Shown here one piece after another: positions 37,147-46,421 of a DNA stretch of 64,000 nt. The first letter of the stretch is position 1; each line of letters opens with the position of its first letter. The stretch is from JBEISR01 sp044337705 (lineage in GTDB: Bacteria > Planctomycetota > Planctomycetia > Pirellulales > Pirellulaceae), in assembly GCA_044337705.1 (NCBI GenBank), contig JBIINB010000006.1:1-64000 (forward strand), read 5' to 3'. A program made the translations under genes and the position numbers. Under the pieces are notes generated by a model that had not been told where the DNA came from, searched no databases, and was given only the letters and a program-made list of their open reading frames with translations.

Positions 37147-38240
37147 TCGGCACCCCAATCTACACCCAACGATTCGCCATCGGCGGGGTCGCATAGCCGC
37201 TGAAATGTAACGACGTTGATATTGCCTGACAGCATCGACACGCTACCATCGGCAAACCCAGTGACCATCACCGGACCATGCATTGCCTGGGGCCGTCTCC
37301 AGTCGCAACCGGTATCGAAGGTGCCGACCTGAATGCCGCCCGGATTGCGAACTCCATTGAAGGGATTTCTGAAATTGGGATCCGATCGCGGGCCGGGGCC
37401 GGCGACGTAGTTGGCCGGATTGCGCAGCGTCGGATCGATCACCGGACAATCCCACCAGGTGTAACCGCGATTGACTTCCGTCGCGGTTCCGTTGACCGTG
37501 TTCAGATCGCTTGCCGTGGTCGCGCCGTCGACCCAGGGACTGAACGTCGCGTGCCGACCACCACGCGACCAGATGCTGAAGGTGAATGAACCGGTCGAGA
37601 GATTGGGTGTCCTGCCGCGAGCCGGATAATCAAAGCCGTAGCATGCCGCCTGACGCTCCACGCTGAAGATCGTGTTGGTCGTACCATCGACGACATAGGC
37701 CAACTTGGCGTTGGGCTGCGTGGGGTGACCGTTGTTGAAGGTCACCGTGCAAAGCTGTGCGTTGATGGCATAGGTTGTGCCACCGTAGGGATTCGTGCCG
37801 ACGTTGGTTCGGGCGTTATTGAGCGCCAGAGCTTTGCCGGTAAATCGAGCTGAGGACAACGTCACATCCTCTGGGCAGGCAAAGGTCGGAACTCCAAAAA
37901 TTCTCGCTTCCCAACTGATCCCATTGGCCTGGTTGTAGATCGAATTCTGCTCCAGGTACGGGAGCATCATGTAGTGCCCTGAGGCAAGGATTGCGGGCCT
38001 GGCACCTGCTCCGGTTCCTTTTGCATGGGTCCAAGGGGGCAGAGTCTTGAACGCGCTCTCAAAATTGAGCGCCGCAAGGCTTAGCTGCTTGACGTTGTTC
38101 TGGCATTGGGAGCGCCTTGCGGCGGCTCGAGCCGATTGGACTGCAGGTAGCAACAGACCGACCAAAATTCCAATGATGGCGATCACCACCAGCAGTTCCA
38201 CTAAAGTGAACGCACGATGGCCCGCTCGTCGGATCTTCAT
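37143..38240 (-). CDS. DUF1559 protein with prepilin-type N-terminus
   Basis: A 365-residue protein. The N-terminus is a type IV pilin-like signal (AFTLVELLVVIAIIGILVGLL), followed by LPAVQSARAAARRSQCQNNVKQLSLAALNFE, the DUF1559 (SBP_bac_10) signature. The C-terminal part has MHGPVMVTGFADGSVSMLSG, the typical H-X9-DG motif of the family. These proteins are greatly expanded in planctomycetes and probably lie at the cell envelope as pseudopilin-like proteins. The exact role is unknown. The following lipoprotein gene overlaps it by four bases. Confidence 0.95.
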   Translation of the reverse strand: MKIRRAGHRAFTLVELLVVIAIIGILVGLLLPAVQSARAAARRSQCQNNVKQLSLAALNFESAFKTLPPWTHAKGTGAGARPAILASGHYMMLPYLEQNSIYNQANGISWEARIFGVPTFACPEDVTLSSARFTGKALALNNARTNVGTNPYGGTTYAINAQLCTVTFNNGHPTQPNAKLAYVVDGTTNTIFSVERQAACYGFDYPARGRTPNLSTGSFTFSIWSRGGRHATFSPWVDGATTASDLNTVNGTATEVNRGYTWWDCPVIDPTLRNPANYVAGPGPRSDPNFRNPFNGVRNPGGIQVGTFDTGCDWRRPQAMHGPVMVTGFADGSVSMLSGNINVVTFQRLCDPADGESLGVDWGAE

Positions 38241-38350
38241 GACAGACTCCTTGCGATGCAGAGACCGAAAAACAGATCAATAAAGGCAAATAAAAGAATG
38301 CGTGAAACAACCTACGGATATCAGAGTAACTTAAACACCCCCTGAAGGGC

Positions 38351-38419
38351 AACGGAAGTTCCGTTACCTATCAGAACTTCATCGTAGAATAGGCCACGCA
38401 AGAGCGAAATATTTTTCGC
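38351..38419. promoter_or_regulatory. Two palindromes upstream of the DUF1559 gene (possible operators)
   Basis: AACGGAAGTTCCGTT is a perfect 7-bp inverted repeat around one base. GCGAAATATTTTTCGC has 6-bp arms around TATT and is AT-rich. Both lie 110-180 bases before the DUF1559 start. Either could be a protein-binding site; this is inferred only from symmetry and position. Confidence 0.35.
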
Positions 38420-38572
38420 ACCTAGTTAGTAGTAGCAGCATCCTCGACCGACATGGAGATCGGAAGCTGCATTCCCCCCCATCCAAGCTTTTCCATCGTC
38501 GATCGTTGCCGAAGGCTGGGCATCTCCAATCGGGGCCAAATCAAGCAAGCCGGGTGGATGTCAGACAACTTG

Positions 38573-38727
38573 CAGCCCGTTCAAGAATCCAATGGGCCGT
38601 TTGATTGCAAGGAAGCAATCACAAGAAAGAGACGCATTCCAAGTTTTTGTGAGCCGCTCAAGGCTCTGCTCTGAACTTGGCGATTTTGAAAATGGTGACG
38701 ATGAGCATTTTCAATAGGCTGCTAGGC
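38573..38727 (+). repeat. Composite dispersed repeat, copy B
   Basis: The first block (38573-38674) and the second block (38682-38727) resemble the minus strand at 9216-9120 and 8862-8814, in the same order. Here the two blocks are only seven bases apart. The first block could encode a peptide ending KRRIPSFCEPLKALL, similar to KRRRYEICEPLRALL in copy A, so the element may derive from a once-coding sequence. Confidence 0.65.
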
Positions 38728-39066
38728 TGGCCGTCGCGAAAAAAATGTCGACCTTCGAGGGAAGATCCGGTGCACGGAATCGGAATGGGATCGCCAGGAA
38801 GGCTATCGGGGGCTTGCACCGTTCCGCTTCCAACGAACTTTTAGGATTGGAGGGCCGACAGGAGGAGGTGCCGGTGGAGAAAGCCACTGCGAGGAGTGAA
38901 AAAAATCCTTTCCTTCCTACCGTGGTCTCACGAATCTGCCACCCTTGCGGGTTGGTCGACTTGGTGAATCACTTCGAACAGCCGGATCGCTATATCGGCA
39001 GATTTCATCTCGTAGGCACCGGTGCCAAGCGGCAGATGGTAGCGACAAAGCGCGAAGCTGAAGCAT

Positions 39067-39140
39067 CCATCATCTGGCGATGGTGGCTACAGGAAGTGCG
39101 CCAACATGACATCCACCATCTGGCGATGGTGGCGACAGGA
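39067..39140. repeat. Direct repeat with internal hairpin
   Basis: CCATCATCTGGCGATGGTGG at 39067 and CCACCATCTGGCGATGGTGG at 39113 lie 46 bases apart; both are followed by C(T/G)ACAGGA... or GCGACAGGA. Each can form CCACCATC/GATGGTGG stem-loops around TGGC. They lie just beyond the ftsY stop, so a role at the transcript end is possible. Confidence 0.55.
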
Positions 39141-39156
39141 TGCAGTTGGAATCGCC

Positions 39157-40269
39157 TCAGTTTTCATCCAGATCAAACAGCGCCCTGGTGAAAGACTCGG
39201 GATCAAACTCGGCGAAGTCTGGAAGTTTCTCACCAAGCCCCACGAACTTCACTGGGAGGCCGAATTGTTTGAGAATGGGAACCACCACACCTCCTTTGGC
39301 GCTTCCGTCCAGTTTGGCCAGCACGATGCCGGTACAGCCGGCGGCATCCGAGAACCCCTTGGCTTGACTGAGTGCATTCTGTCCGGCCGTGGCATCCAGA
39401 ACCAGCAGCACCTCGTGGGGTGCCCCTTCGATCTGCTTTCCGATGACGCGGCGGATCTTCTCCAGTTGCTGCATCAGGTTGACTTGGGTCTGAAGTCTTC
39501 CTGCAGTATCGAGAATGCAGACATCGTACTGGCCGTCTCGGGCCTGCACGCACGCGCGGTGAGCGACGGCAGCCGGATCGCTTCCCTGATCTCCCAGGAC
39601 GATATCGCATCCGATCCGATCAGACCAAATCTTGAGCTGTTCGACTGCAGCGGCGCGGAAGGTATCCCCTGCCCCAAGCAGCACCCGTTTGCCTTGACGT
39701 GTCAGTCGGTACGCCAACTTGGCGATCGAGGTAGTTTTACCTGAGCCATTGACACCGACGACGAGAATGACCGTCGTACCGGAAGTGGCCTGCGCCAGAG
39801 GAGACCGCTCCTTCTGCATCGTATCGCGAAGTTCCTGGCGGAGGGTCTCCAGCAGCTCCTCCTGATCGACCTTTCGCCCTCGGTAGTCTTTTTGGACTCG
39901 ATCTCGGATCTGCCGGGCGACCGGCGCTCCCATATCGCTTTTGACCAGCAGCGCGAAAAGCTCTTCGAGAAACGCTTCATCCACCAATCTCCCTTCACTC
40001 TTGAAGAGATCACGGATATCGGTCTTGAGCCATTGCCGCGTCTTGCTGAGGGCTCCTTTCAGCCAGCGCCAGCCTCCCTTGGGTGGATCGTGCGGCTGGT
40101 CATCCCCTGAATCGCCGCGATCGCCATTCGATCCTTCGCCCCCTCCCGGTCCTTCCGAGATCGACGATTCGGGAGGGTTCGCCTCCTTGAATTCCTCTGC
40201 CTCCCTGAGTTTCTCTGGGGGCTGGGGGTCCTGGGACTTTTTGCGATTCCAAAAATTTCCGAAAGGCAT
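39157..40269 (-). CDS. ftsY: Signal recognition particle receptor FtsY
   Basis: A 370-residue GTPase that docks SRP-bound ribosomes at the membrane. Residues 1-60 are acidic and low-complexity, the usual A domain. The N domain has LKGALSKTRQWLKTDIRDLF. The G domain has GVNGSGKTTSIAKLA (G1), DTFRAAAVEQLK (G2), DTAGRLQTQ (G3) and TGIVLAKLDGSAKGG (G4), with GLGEKLPDFAEFDPESF at the end, which distinguishes FtsY from Ffh. It begins ten bases after the ABC-F gene on the same strand, so they are probably cotranscribed. Confidence 0.97.
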   Translation of the reverse strand: MPFGNFWNRKKSQDPQPPEKLREAEEFKEANPPESSISEGPGGGEGSNGDRGDSGDDQPHDPPKGGWRWLKGALSKTRQWLKTDIRDLFKSEGRLVDEAFLEELFALLVKSDMGAPVARQIRDRVQKDYRGRKVDQEELLETLRQELRDTMQKERSPLAQATSGTTVILVVGVNGSGKTTSIAKLAYRLTRQGKRVLLGAGDTFRAAAVEQLKIWSDRIGCDIVLGDQGSDPAAVAHRACVQARDGQYDVCILDTAGRLQTQVNLMQQLEKIRRVIGKQIEGAPHEVLLVLDATAGQNALSQAKGFSDAAGCTGIVLAKLDGSAKGGVVVPILKQFGLPVKFVGLGEKLPDFAEFDPESFTRALFDLDEN

Positions 40270-40279
40270 GATGGTTCGG

Positions 40280-42268
40280 TTACTCGTTGAGTTCCAGTGC
40301 TTCTTCGTAATGCAGGTAGAGCTGCTCCAGTTTCTGCTCCAGCTCTTCCATCCTGGCCACCAGCCGCTTCATCGCCGCTCCATCTCTCAGCTGATCGGGA
40401 TCGGTCATATCGGTATGTGCAGCAGCGATGGCTTCCTCGGTCGCCATGATTTCTTTTTCCAGCACTTGTGGCTTGCAGTAGGGGAACTTCCGTTTCCTGG
40501 CTGGAGGGCTGGAACCCTGGGCGGTTTCGGGTTTGGCTGCCCCTCTGCTATCGCTCGATTTCCTGTTCGCACTGGTACCGCTGGTTCCGCCACCCTGACT
40601 TTTGGTGCGATCCCCCCATGCAGCTCCTCGGTCTTCAATTGCCAGCCCCTCCTTGATCCAGTGGCGATAGTCTTCGTAGTTCCCCTGGACGATCGACGCT
40701 TGGCCGCCGCGGAGGACCAGGACATGCTGAGCGGTAGCGTTGACCAGATAGCGATCGTGGGTGACCAGGAGCACGGTGCCGGAAAACTCGCGAATCGCCT
40801 GTTCCAGCGCCTCGCGGGACCACAGGTCCAGGTGGTTGGTTGGTTCATCGAGGATCAGGAAGTTGGCATCGAGGGACGCAAGTAGTGCCAGCATCGTTCG
40901 GTTGCGTTCGCCACCACTGAGTTGTCCTAGCGGTTTGGAGGCAAGTTCACCGGCGATCCCGAAGCGGGCCAGCATGTTGCGGCGTTCTAGATCGTTGCGA
41001 TCGGCGTGCGGGACCCGGATCGCCTCCAGGGGTGTGGTTGTCAGATCTAGTTGTTGGAGCAGTTGGTCGAAGTAACCGACTCGCACGTTGGCTCCCAGTT
41101 CCACAGCTCCCTGATCCAGAGGCTCCTTGCCCAGGAGGCACTTGAGCAGGGTGGTCTTCCCGGCTCCGTTGCTTCCCAGGATGGCCCACCGCTGCCCTCG
41201 GAGGATCTGGAAGGAGAGGCGAGAAAAGAGCGAATGAGCGCCGAAGGCCTTGGCTGCCTTGTCGCATCGCAGGACGATATCGCCCGTCCGCGAAGCTTCG
41301 GGAAAACGAAAGCGCGGCGTATGGATCTCCCGCGGCGCATCGACCAATTCGATTCGCTCCAACTTTTTCCTCCGATCCTCCGCCTGCGTTGACTTCTGGC
41401 CTGCGTGATGGCGGCGAATGAAGTCCTCCAGCTTTTCGACCTCCTCGCGTTGCTTATCGAAAGTCCGCCTCTGCACCTCCAATCGCATTGCCTTCTGCTG
41501 AACGTAGGCCGAGTAATTTCCGACAAACCGGTCAATCGATCCATCAAGCAATTCCCAGACGCTGGTGGCGACGCAGTCGAGGAAGTAGCGATCGTGACTG
41601 ACCACCAGCACCGCGGATGAACTGGCCGCCAGCGCCTGCTCCAGCCACTCGGTCGTCTCCACATCCAGATGGTTGCTCGGTTCATCCAGAATCAGCAGAT
41701 CGGGCTGACCGATCAAGACGCAGGCAAGGAGCAGCCGGTTGCGCTGGCCACCGCTTAGCCGTTCGATGGGGGCGTGCCAGAGGTCGACGGGAAACCCCAT
41801 CCCCATCAATACCCGTTCCACCTGCACCTGCCATTGGTAGGCATCGCATTGCTGGATTTCGGCTTGGAGTCGATCGAGTCGCTGGAGCTGTTGGTCGCGA
41901 ACCTGAGGATCGGTGGAGCTAGCGACCGCATCGGCCAAAGCTTCCGATTCGGCAATCAGCTGGCTGAACCTCCCTGCGGCTCGGCAAGCCTCCGACCAGA
42001 TGGTGGCTCCCTGAGGAAACTCCTGATGCTGCTTGACATAGCCGATCGTGGCGCGGGGAGCGATCTGGACGTCGCCGGCATCGGGTGCCAGTTGGCCTGT
42101 CAGGATATTGAGCAATGAACTCTTTCCGGCTCCGTTGGGACCGACCAGCGCCACATGGTCGCCCCGCCGAATCTCCAGGTCGATGCCATCGAGCACCGTC
42201 CGCTCCGCAAATGTTTTAGAAAGACCGCGGACCTGCAAAATCACCCCAACCCACCCCCTTCGTCCCAT
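40280..42268 (-). CDS. ABC-F family ATPase (Uup-like)
   Basis: A soluble protein of about 662 residues with two ABC ATPase domains and no membrane segments, as in translation factors of the ABC-F group. Domain 1 has GPNGAGKSSLLN, LSGGQRNRLLLA and LLILDEPSNHLD; domain 2 has GSNGAGKTTLLK, LSGGERNRTMLA and FLILDEPTNHLD. A charged linker with RRTFDKQREEVEKLEDFIRRHHAG joins them. The C-terminal 60 residues form a charged coiled coil like that of Uup. I use ATG 42268; a GTG at 42244, just after GGTTGGG, is also possible. The upstream reading to 42499 is low-complexity and overlaps the miaE start. Confidence 0.92.
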   Translation of the reverse strand: MGRRGWVGVILQVRGLSKTFAERTVLDGIDLEIRRGDHVALVGPNGAGKSSLLNILTGQLAPDAGDVQIAPRATIGYVKQHQEFPQGATIWSEACRAAGRFSQLIAESEALADAVASSTDPQVRDQQLQRLDRLQAEIQQCDAYQWQVQVERVLMGMGFPVDLWHAPIERLSGGQRNRLLLACVLIGQPDLLILDEPSNHLDVETTEWLEQALAASSSAVLVVSHDRYFLDCVATSVWELLDGSIDRFVGNYSAYVQQKAMRLEVQRRTFDKQREEVEKLEDFIRRHHAGQKSTQAEDRRKKLERIELVDAPREIHTPRFRFPEASRTGDIVLRCDKAAKAFGAHSLFSRLSFQILRGQRWAILGSNGAGKTTLLKCLLGKEPLDQGAVELGANVRVGYFDQLLQQLDLTTTPLEAIRVPHADRNDLERRNMLARFGIAGELASKPLGQLSGGERNRTMLALLASLDANFLILDEPTNHLDLWSREALEQAIREFSGTVLLVTHDRYLVNATAQHVLVLRGGQASIVQGNYEDYRHWIKEGLAIEDRGAAWGDRTKSQGGGTSGTSANRKSSDSRGAAKPETAQGSSPPARKRKFPYCKPQVLEKEIMATEEAIAAAHTDMTDPDQLRDGAAMKRLVARMEELEQKLEQLYLHYEEALELNE

Positions 42269-42497
42269 CACCAAAGTTTCGTAGCTCTCGCTTGACCTTA
42301 TCTTAGCCAGGGCAGGTAAATTCGGTAGGGACCGCCGTCCGCCGCAAGCGGGAGAGGGAGGGGGGGAAAAAGCCGGGGGGTGATCGAGCACTTGCCTGGT
42401 TCGATCGATCGATCGACAATCGGGGTTTTCGTCTGCCGTGGGAAGTAGGCAGGCAGTTTTTCGGCAGACCTCCCGCGAAAAAAGGAGCAGGAGCGGC

Positions 42498-43073
42498 ATG
42501 CTGCATCTTCATGAAGAAACCCAGGCTCGCTGGTTGAAACAGGTTCAAGCCGACTTGCCTTCGGTGCTGATCGACCACGCCCACTGCGAACACAAGGCAG
42601 CGGCGACAGCGATGAGCCTTCTGGGAAGCTATATCGAAAAGCAGGAGGTCACCGATGCGATGACGGAAATCATCGCAGAGGAACTGGAGCACTTTCGACT
42701 GGTCCGCGAGGTGCTTCAGCGGCGGGGTATCCCGTTTCGCAAACTGCCGCCAGGCCATTATGGTAAGGAGTTACAGCAGCGGATCCGGCTGCTGGAGCCC
42801 GATCGCGCGGTCGATCGCATGCTGGTCAGCGGTCTGATCGAAGCTCGTTCCTGCGAACGATTTGATCTGCTCCGCAAACATATCGACGATCCGGAGCTTC
42901 GGTCCTTCTACGATGGTCTGTTCGAGTCCGAAGCTCGGCATCACAGCACCTACGTTCGCCTGGCCAAGTGCTTCGCTCCCGCAAAAATCGTCCAGCAGCG
43001 ACTGGAGGAACTGGCGGTGGAAGAAGCCGCCATCATCGCCAAAGGATGGCCTCGAGCTCGCATGCACAGTTGA
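42498..43073 (+). CDS. miaE: tRNA 2-methylthio-N6-isopentenyladenosine-37 hydroxylase
   Basis: A 191-residue non-haem diiron hydroxylase that modifies the hypermodified A37 of tRNA. The diiron ligands lie in DHAHCEHKAAATA, EIIAEELEHFRLV and FESEARHHSTYVRLA, the ExxH-type helices of the MiaE ferritin-like fold. ATG 42498 has GGAGCAGGAG before it. It diverges from the ABC-F gene. Its presence implies that the host makes ms2i6A-type modified tRNA through MiaA/MiaB, which are not in this window. Confidence 0.92.
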   Translation: MLHLHEETQARWLKQVQADLPSVLIDHAHCEHKAAATAMSLLGSYIEKQEVTDAMTEIIAEELEHFRLVREVLQRRGIPFRKLPPGHYGKELQQRIRLLEPDRAVDRMLVSGLIEARSCERFDLLRKHIDDPELRSFYDGLFESEARHHSTYVRLAKCFAPAKIVQQRLEELAVEEAAIIAKGWPRARMHS

Positions 43074-43143
43074 TTGCCCCTTGGCTTTTTTCGGTCCAGA
43101 GACCACTTCCGAACAACTCCCTCTAGCAACCCCACAGGCTGCC

Positions 43144-43803
43144 ATGACCCCATCGCTTCCCGAACACCTGACCCCTTTCCAAAAACAGATCGCCGGACTT
43201 CAGCAGGTGGGACACCAGTGCTGGCAGCGAGGCTGGTCGCTTGGAACCTCCAGCAACTACAGCGTCGTGCTGGAGAGAGATCCTCTTCGCCTGCTGGTGA
43301 CTGCCAGCGGAAAGGATAAGGGTCACCTTCTCGATTGCGATTTCGTCATCGTCGACGCCGACGGGCGTCCCGTTCCCGAGGGACAGCCCAAATCGAGCGC
43401 CGAGACGCTGCTGCACTGCAGTGCCGCCCACCACTGGAAAGCCGGTGCTGTGCTCCATACCCACTCCCCCTGGGCGACTGTCCTGTCCGACCTCTTCTTT
43501 GCTCAGCGAGGCATCCTCCTAGAAGGGTACGAATTCCTAAAGGGATTCGAAGGGGTCACCTCCCACCAAACCACTCTCTGGGTCCCCATCTTCGAAAACA
43601 CGCAGAATATCGCTGCGCTGCGGGAGGAGGTGGAGCAGTACTGGAAGAGCAACCCCCATGCCCTTTGCTTCGCCTACCTGATCCGGAAGCATGGACTTTA
43701 CACCTGGGGAGACCACCTCCCGGCCGCTACACGACACCTGGAAGTGATCGAGTTCCTTCTGGATTGCATGGGACGTCGGATGAGCCTGCGCGGCAGTGCT
43801 TGA
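43144..43803 (+). CDS. mtnB: Methylthioribulose-1-phosphate dehydratase
   Basis: A 219-residue class II aldolase-like enzyme of methionine salvage that dehydrates methylthioribulose 1-phosphate. The zinc site is VLHTHSPWATVLSDL (HxH), with a further His in LIRKHGLYTWGDH. RGWSLGTSSNYSVVLERDP is the conserved N-terminal substrate part. The start ATG at 43144 fits the usual family length; a longer reading overlaps miaE. mtnD and mtnC follow on the same strand after a short unrelated gene. Confidence 0.93.
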   Translation: MTPSLPEHLTPFQKQIAGLQQVGHQCWQRGWSLGTSSNYSVVLERDPLRLLVTASGKDKGHLLDCDFVIVDADGRPVPEGQPKSSAETLLHCSAAHHWKAGAVLHTHSPWATVLSDLFFAQRGILLEGYEFLKGFEGVTSHQTTLWVPIFENTQNIAALREEVEQYWKSNPHALCFAYLIRKHGLYTWGDHLPAATRHLEVIEFLLDCMGRRMSLRGSA

Positions 43804-44039
43804 CCGACCATGGACCAGATAGAAGGAGTCGGCCATTCCCCATGCATTTCCAAAGGAAAATCGTTCCGCTCCATTGCAGCACCTACGCCAGGAACTTAAC
43901 CTGAAGAGGGTCCTCCCCACCATCGATAAGGCCATCGATTGGGCCACCCTAGTGGATCGTGTAGCCCCAGTTTCCGGTCCTTCCACTCCACCTTCGATCG
44001 CCTCCGTCCTCGGATCATCCCAACAGGAACCCCATTTTC

Positions 44040-44468
44040 ATGAACAGTCTGACGCGCATTCTCGGTTTTGCCATCTTCGCTACCGCCGTCGCGGGAGCGA
44101 TCTACGGCTTGATCTTTTACAAGGAATACATGCAGGCACAGGCCGAGCTGAAAGCTCTGACAGGTCCACCGGAAAAGATGCCGGAAGGTCGGCCCGTACT
44201 GCCAGGTATGGGTGGAGGCGGAGGTGGTGGCGGCGGACCAGGGCCCGGCGGCCGACCCGAGGAATCCAAACAAGCTGCTGAGGAAACCGAGAAATCCAAG
44301 CCGCAGGAAACCCAAGAGCCAACGCAGGAACCGCAAAAGGAGGAAGCGACCGCGCAGCCAGAGGCTAACGAGCCCGAAGTCAAAGATCCCGCCGCTGGTG
44401 ACGCCGCAGAAACTCCACCAGAGGCACCTGCCGAATCGGCAAAAGAAGGGGACGGAACCGAAAGCTAG
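44040..44468 (+). CDS. Small membrane-anchored acidic protein of unknown function
   Basis: A 142-residue protein. An N-terminal hydrophobic segment (ILGFAIFATAVAGAIYGLIFY) is followed by a short charged helix, a Gly/Pro-rich stretch (about 58-77) and an acidic tail rich in Glu, Pro, Ala and Gln that is probably disordered. No family is recognised. It sits between mtnB and mtnD with gaps of 236 and 212 bases, so a link with methionine salvage is not shown. AGGA lies upstream of the ATG. Confidence 0.65.
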   Translation: MNSLTRILGFAIFATAVAGAIYGLIFYKEYMQAQAELKALTGPPEKMPEGRPVLPGMGGGGGGGGGPGPGGRPEESKQAAEETEKSKPQETQEPTQEPQKEEATAQPEANEPEVKDPAAGDAAETPPEAPAESAKEGDGTES

Positions 44469-44680
44469 CCTCCAGCCCATCATGGTGGTCTGTTTTTCAC
44501 CGAACCGAACTCTTGGCCAACCGCCGAGCGGCTAGTAGCGCCAATTGAATTCAGCGCATCGAGCCGATCACGCAGCCATGGCATTTTCCAACGAGTCGCC
44601 GGAACCACCTTTCCTGTTGTTCAAGTACCAAACCAACAGCGATCGATGGCGATCGCTGGCCACCACAGAAGGAACCCTCG

Positions 44681-45262
44681 ATGGCCCGCGTTCATATCCC
44701 GAGTGAAAACCGTATCCTAGACCAAGTCGACCAGATCCGATCGTTCCTGGAACCACACGGCATCTGGTACGAACATTGGGAGGTCGAAGGTCGGCTGCCC
44801 CAGAATCCCACCGATGCCCAGATCCTTGAGACATACCAAGCCGAAATCGAAAGACTCAAAACAGCTGGTGGTTTCGTCACGGCCGATGTGATCAACGTGC
44901 GGCCGGAAACCCCCAACCTCGATGCGATGCTGGAGAAGTTCAACAAAGAACATACCCACGATGAAGATGAAGTTCGATTCACGGTATCCGGCCGCGGCCT
45001 GTTTCATATCCACCCTGAGTCGGGGCCGGTGTTTGCCGTCGAAGTGTCAACCGGGGATCTGATCAATGTCCCCCGGGGCACCAAGCACTGGTTTCATCTT
45101 TGCGACGATCGACACATCCGCTGCATTCGACTCTTTCAGGATCCCTCCGGCTGGACTCCTCATTACATCCAGGAAGGGGTCCACAGCCAGTACCAACCCA
45201 TCTGCTTCGGACCTGGCTATGTCGACGGTTCCAAACGTGTCGCACCGGTGATTCCCCTGTGA
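44681..45262 (+). CDS. mtnD: Acireductone dioxygenase
   Basis: A 193-residue cupin enzyme that cleaves acireductone to the alpha-keto acid precursor of methionine (Fe form). The metal-binding motif of this family is visible as EHTHDEDEVRFTVSGRG (His-x-His...Glu) and VPRGTKHWFHLC (last His). Length matches the family. GAAGGA precedes the ATG. Its stop overlaps the mtnC start as GTGA, so the two are coupled. Confidence 0.94.
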   Translation: MARVHIPSENRILDQVDQIRSFLEPHGIWYEHWEVEGRLPQNPTDAQILETYQAEIERLKTAGGFVTADVINVRPETPNLDAMLEKFNKEHTHDEDEVRFTVSGRGLFHIHPESGPVFAVEVSTGDLINVPRGTKHWFHLCDDRHIRCIRLFQDPSGWTPHYIQEGVHSQYQPICFGPGYVDGSKRVAPVIPL

Positions 45263-46056
45263 CAGATCAGCCTGCGACCAAACAGCCTGTGATAGACCTG
45301 GAAGTTCAAGCGATCGTCGTCGATATCGAAGGCACGGTCTCCAGCATCCAGTTCGTTCATGAAGTGATGTTCCCGTTTGCCAGTCAAGCGGCCGAACGAT
45401 TCCTTCAAGACCGCTGGCAGGATGCAGAGGTCCAGAAGGCGATCGATCAGATGGCGCAAGACTGTTCGGGGCAGACCTCGTTTTCCTCTCCAGTCGTGGG
45501 AGGAGGATGGACATGGAACCCGGAAATTCCCGTCACCGGTCGTCCCATGGCGGTCGCAGAGTGGGTCCGCCGGCTTATCGCTGAAGATTCTAAGACAACA
45601 GGGCTCAAACAGCTCCAGGGCATGATCTGGAAAGACGGATTTCATGCCGGACTGCTGACAGCGCCACTCTTCCCCGATGTCCCCCCTGCCCTCCAGAGAT
45701 GGTCTGACCAGGGCCTGCAACTGGCTGTCTATTCCTCCGGGAGCATCGCAGCACAGAAACTCTTCTTCCAGCACACCAGCACAGGAAATTTGGCCTCGCT
45801 ATTTTCCAGTCATTTCGACACGACGACAGGTGGAAAGCGGTCCTCAGGCAGTTACCGAGTGATCGCCGAGCGGCTGGAACGGGATGCCAGCCAACTGCTT
45901 TTCCTCAGCGATGTGTACGAGGAATTGACTGCCGCAAAGGAAGCTGGCTGGCAGGTGATTGCAGTCGTCCGCCCCGGCAATGCACCGCTGCCGCCCAACT
46001 GCCCATTTCCGGCCATTGAGTCATTCCATCAGCTGAATGTCTCACCAAGCCACTAG
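45259..46056 (+). CDS. mtnC: Enolase-phosphatase E1
   Basis: A 265-residue HAD enzyme that makes acireductone from the diketone intermediate of methionine salvage. AIVVDIEGTVSSIQFVHEV is the family motif I (DxEGT), QLAVYSSGSIAAQKLFF motif II, and LLFLSDVYEELTAAKEAG motif IV. The start is GTG 45259, which overlaps the mtnD stop; the earlier ATG in this frame lies inside mtnD. Product of this enzyme is the substrate of MtnD, which fits the coupling. Confidence 0.94.
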   Translation: MTDQPATKQPVIDLEVQAIVVDIEGTVSSIQFVHEVMFPFASQAAERFLQDRWQDAEVQKAIDQMAQDCSGQTSFSSPVVGGGWTWNPEIPVTGRPMAVAEWVRRLIAEDSKTTGLKQLQGMIWKDGFHAGLLTAPLFPDVPPALQRWSDQGLQLAVYSSGSIAAQKLFFQHTSTGNLASLFSSHFDTTTGGKRSSGSYRVIAERLERDASQLLFLSDVYEELTAAKEAGWQVIAVVRPGNAPLPPNCPFPAIESFHQLNVSPSH

Positions 46057-46421
46057 CTGCTCAACTGCCTTCAAAAGCTCTCAAGAGGTACGGCACACGC
46101 CGTCCGTCAGGTCCCGTTTTTTGGAGAAATCGGGAGATTGCGTTGATCCTCTAAAAGTTTGGGCGCTTTTCAACAAGCCACCAGAACCTTTTCGGACAGT
46201 CGATACCAAGGTGGTCATCTTCCTTCCCTTGCCTGTCGCAAGGGGCGCCGTAGAATGACCTGCGCAGCTGGGATTGTCCTTTCGGGGCGATCGCCGGACG
46301 AGGGATCCAGACCCGCCATCGGTGAGCGGGATGCCTGCAGGGAATCGATCTTCCATGCCCGTGTGCCATCAACCTGGCATTGCGAGCATGCGTAGGAGCC
46401 TTTCCAAGGATGCGCGATCCC
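46057..46421. other. Intergenic region
   Basis: About 365 bases with no supported gene. It is bounded by mtnC and an unknown gene on the same strand. I see no strong hairpin with T-run, and no recognisable regulatory RNA. Confidence 0.4.

Larger units (their letters stand above)
38241..39156. other. Long intergenic region with palindromes and a composite repeat
   Basis: About 915 bases without a supported gene. The first 200 bases are the upstream region of the DUF1559 gene and hold two palindromes (38351-38365 and 38404-38419). A composite dispersed repeat lies at 38573-38727 and a hairpin-forming direct repeat at 39067-39140. An open frame of 148 codons at 38745-39191 has no family resemblance and runs into the end of ftsY. 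Confidence 0.6.

Noticed and set aside
38745..39191. Open frame of 148 codons
   Set aside because: No signal, domain or family resemblance; it crosses a direct repeat and overlaps the end of ftsY.
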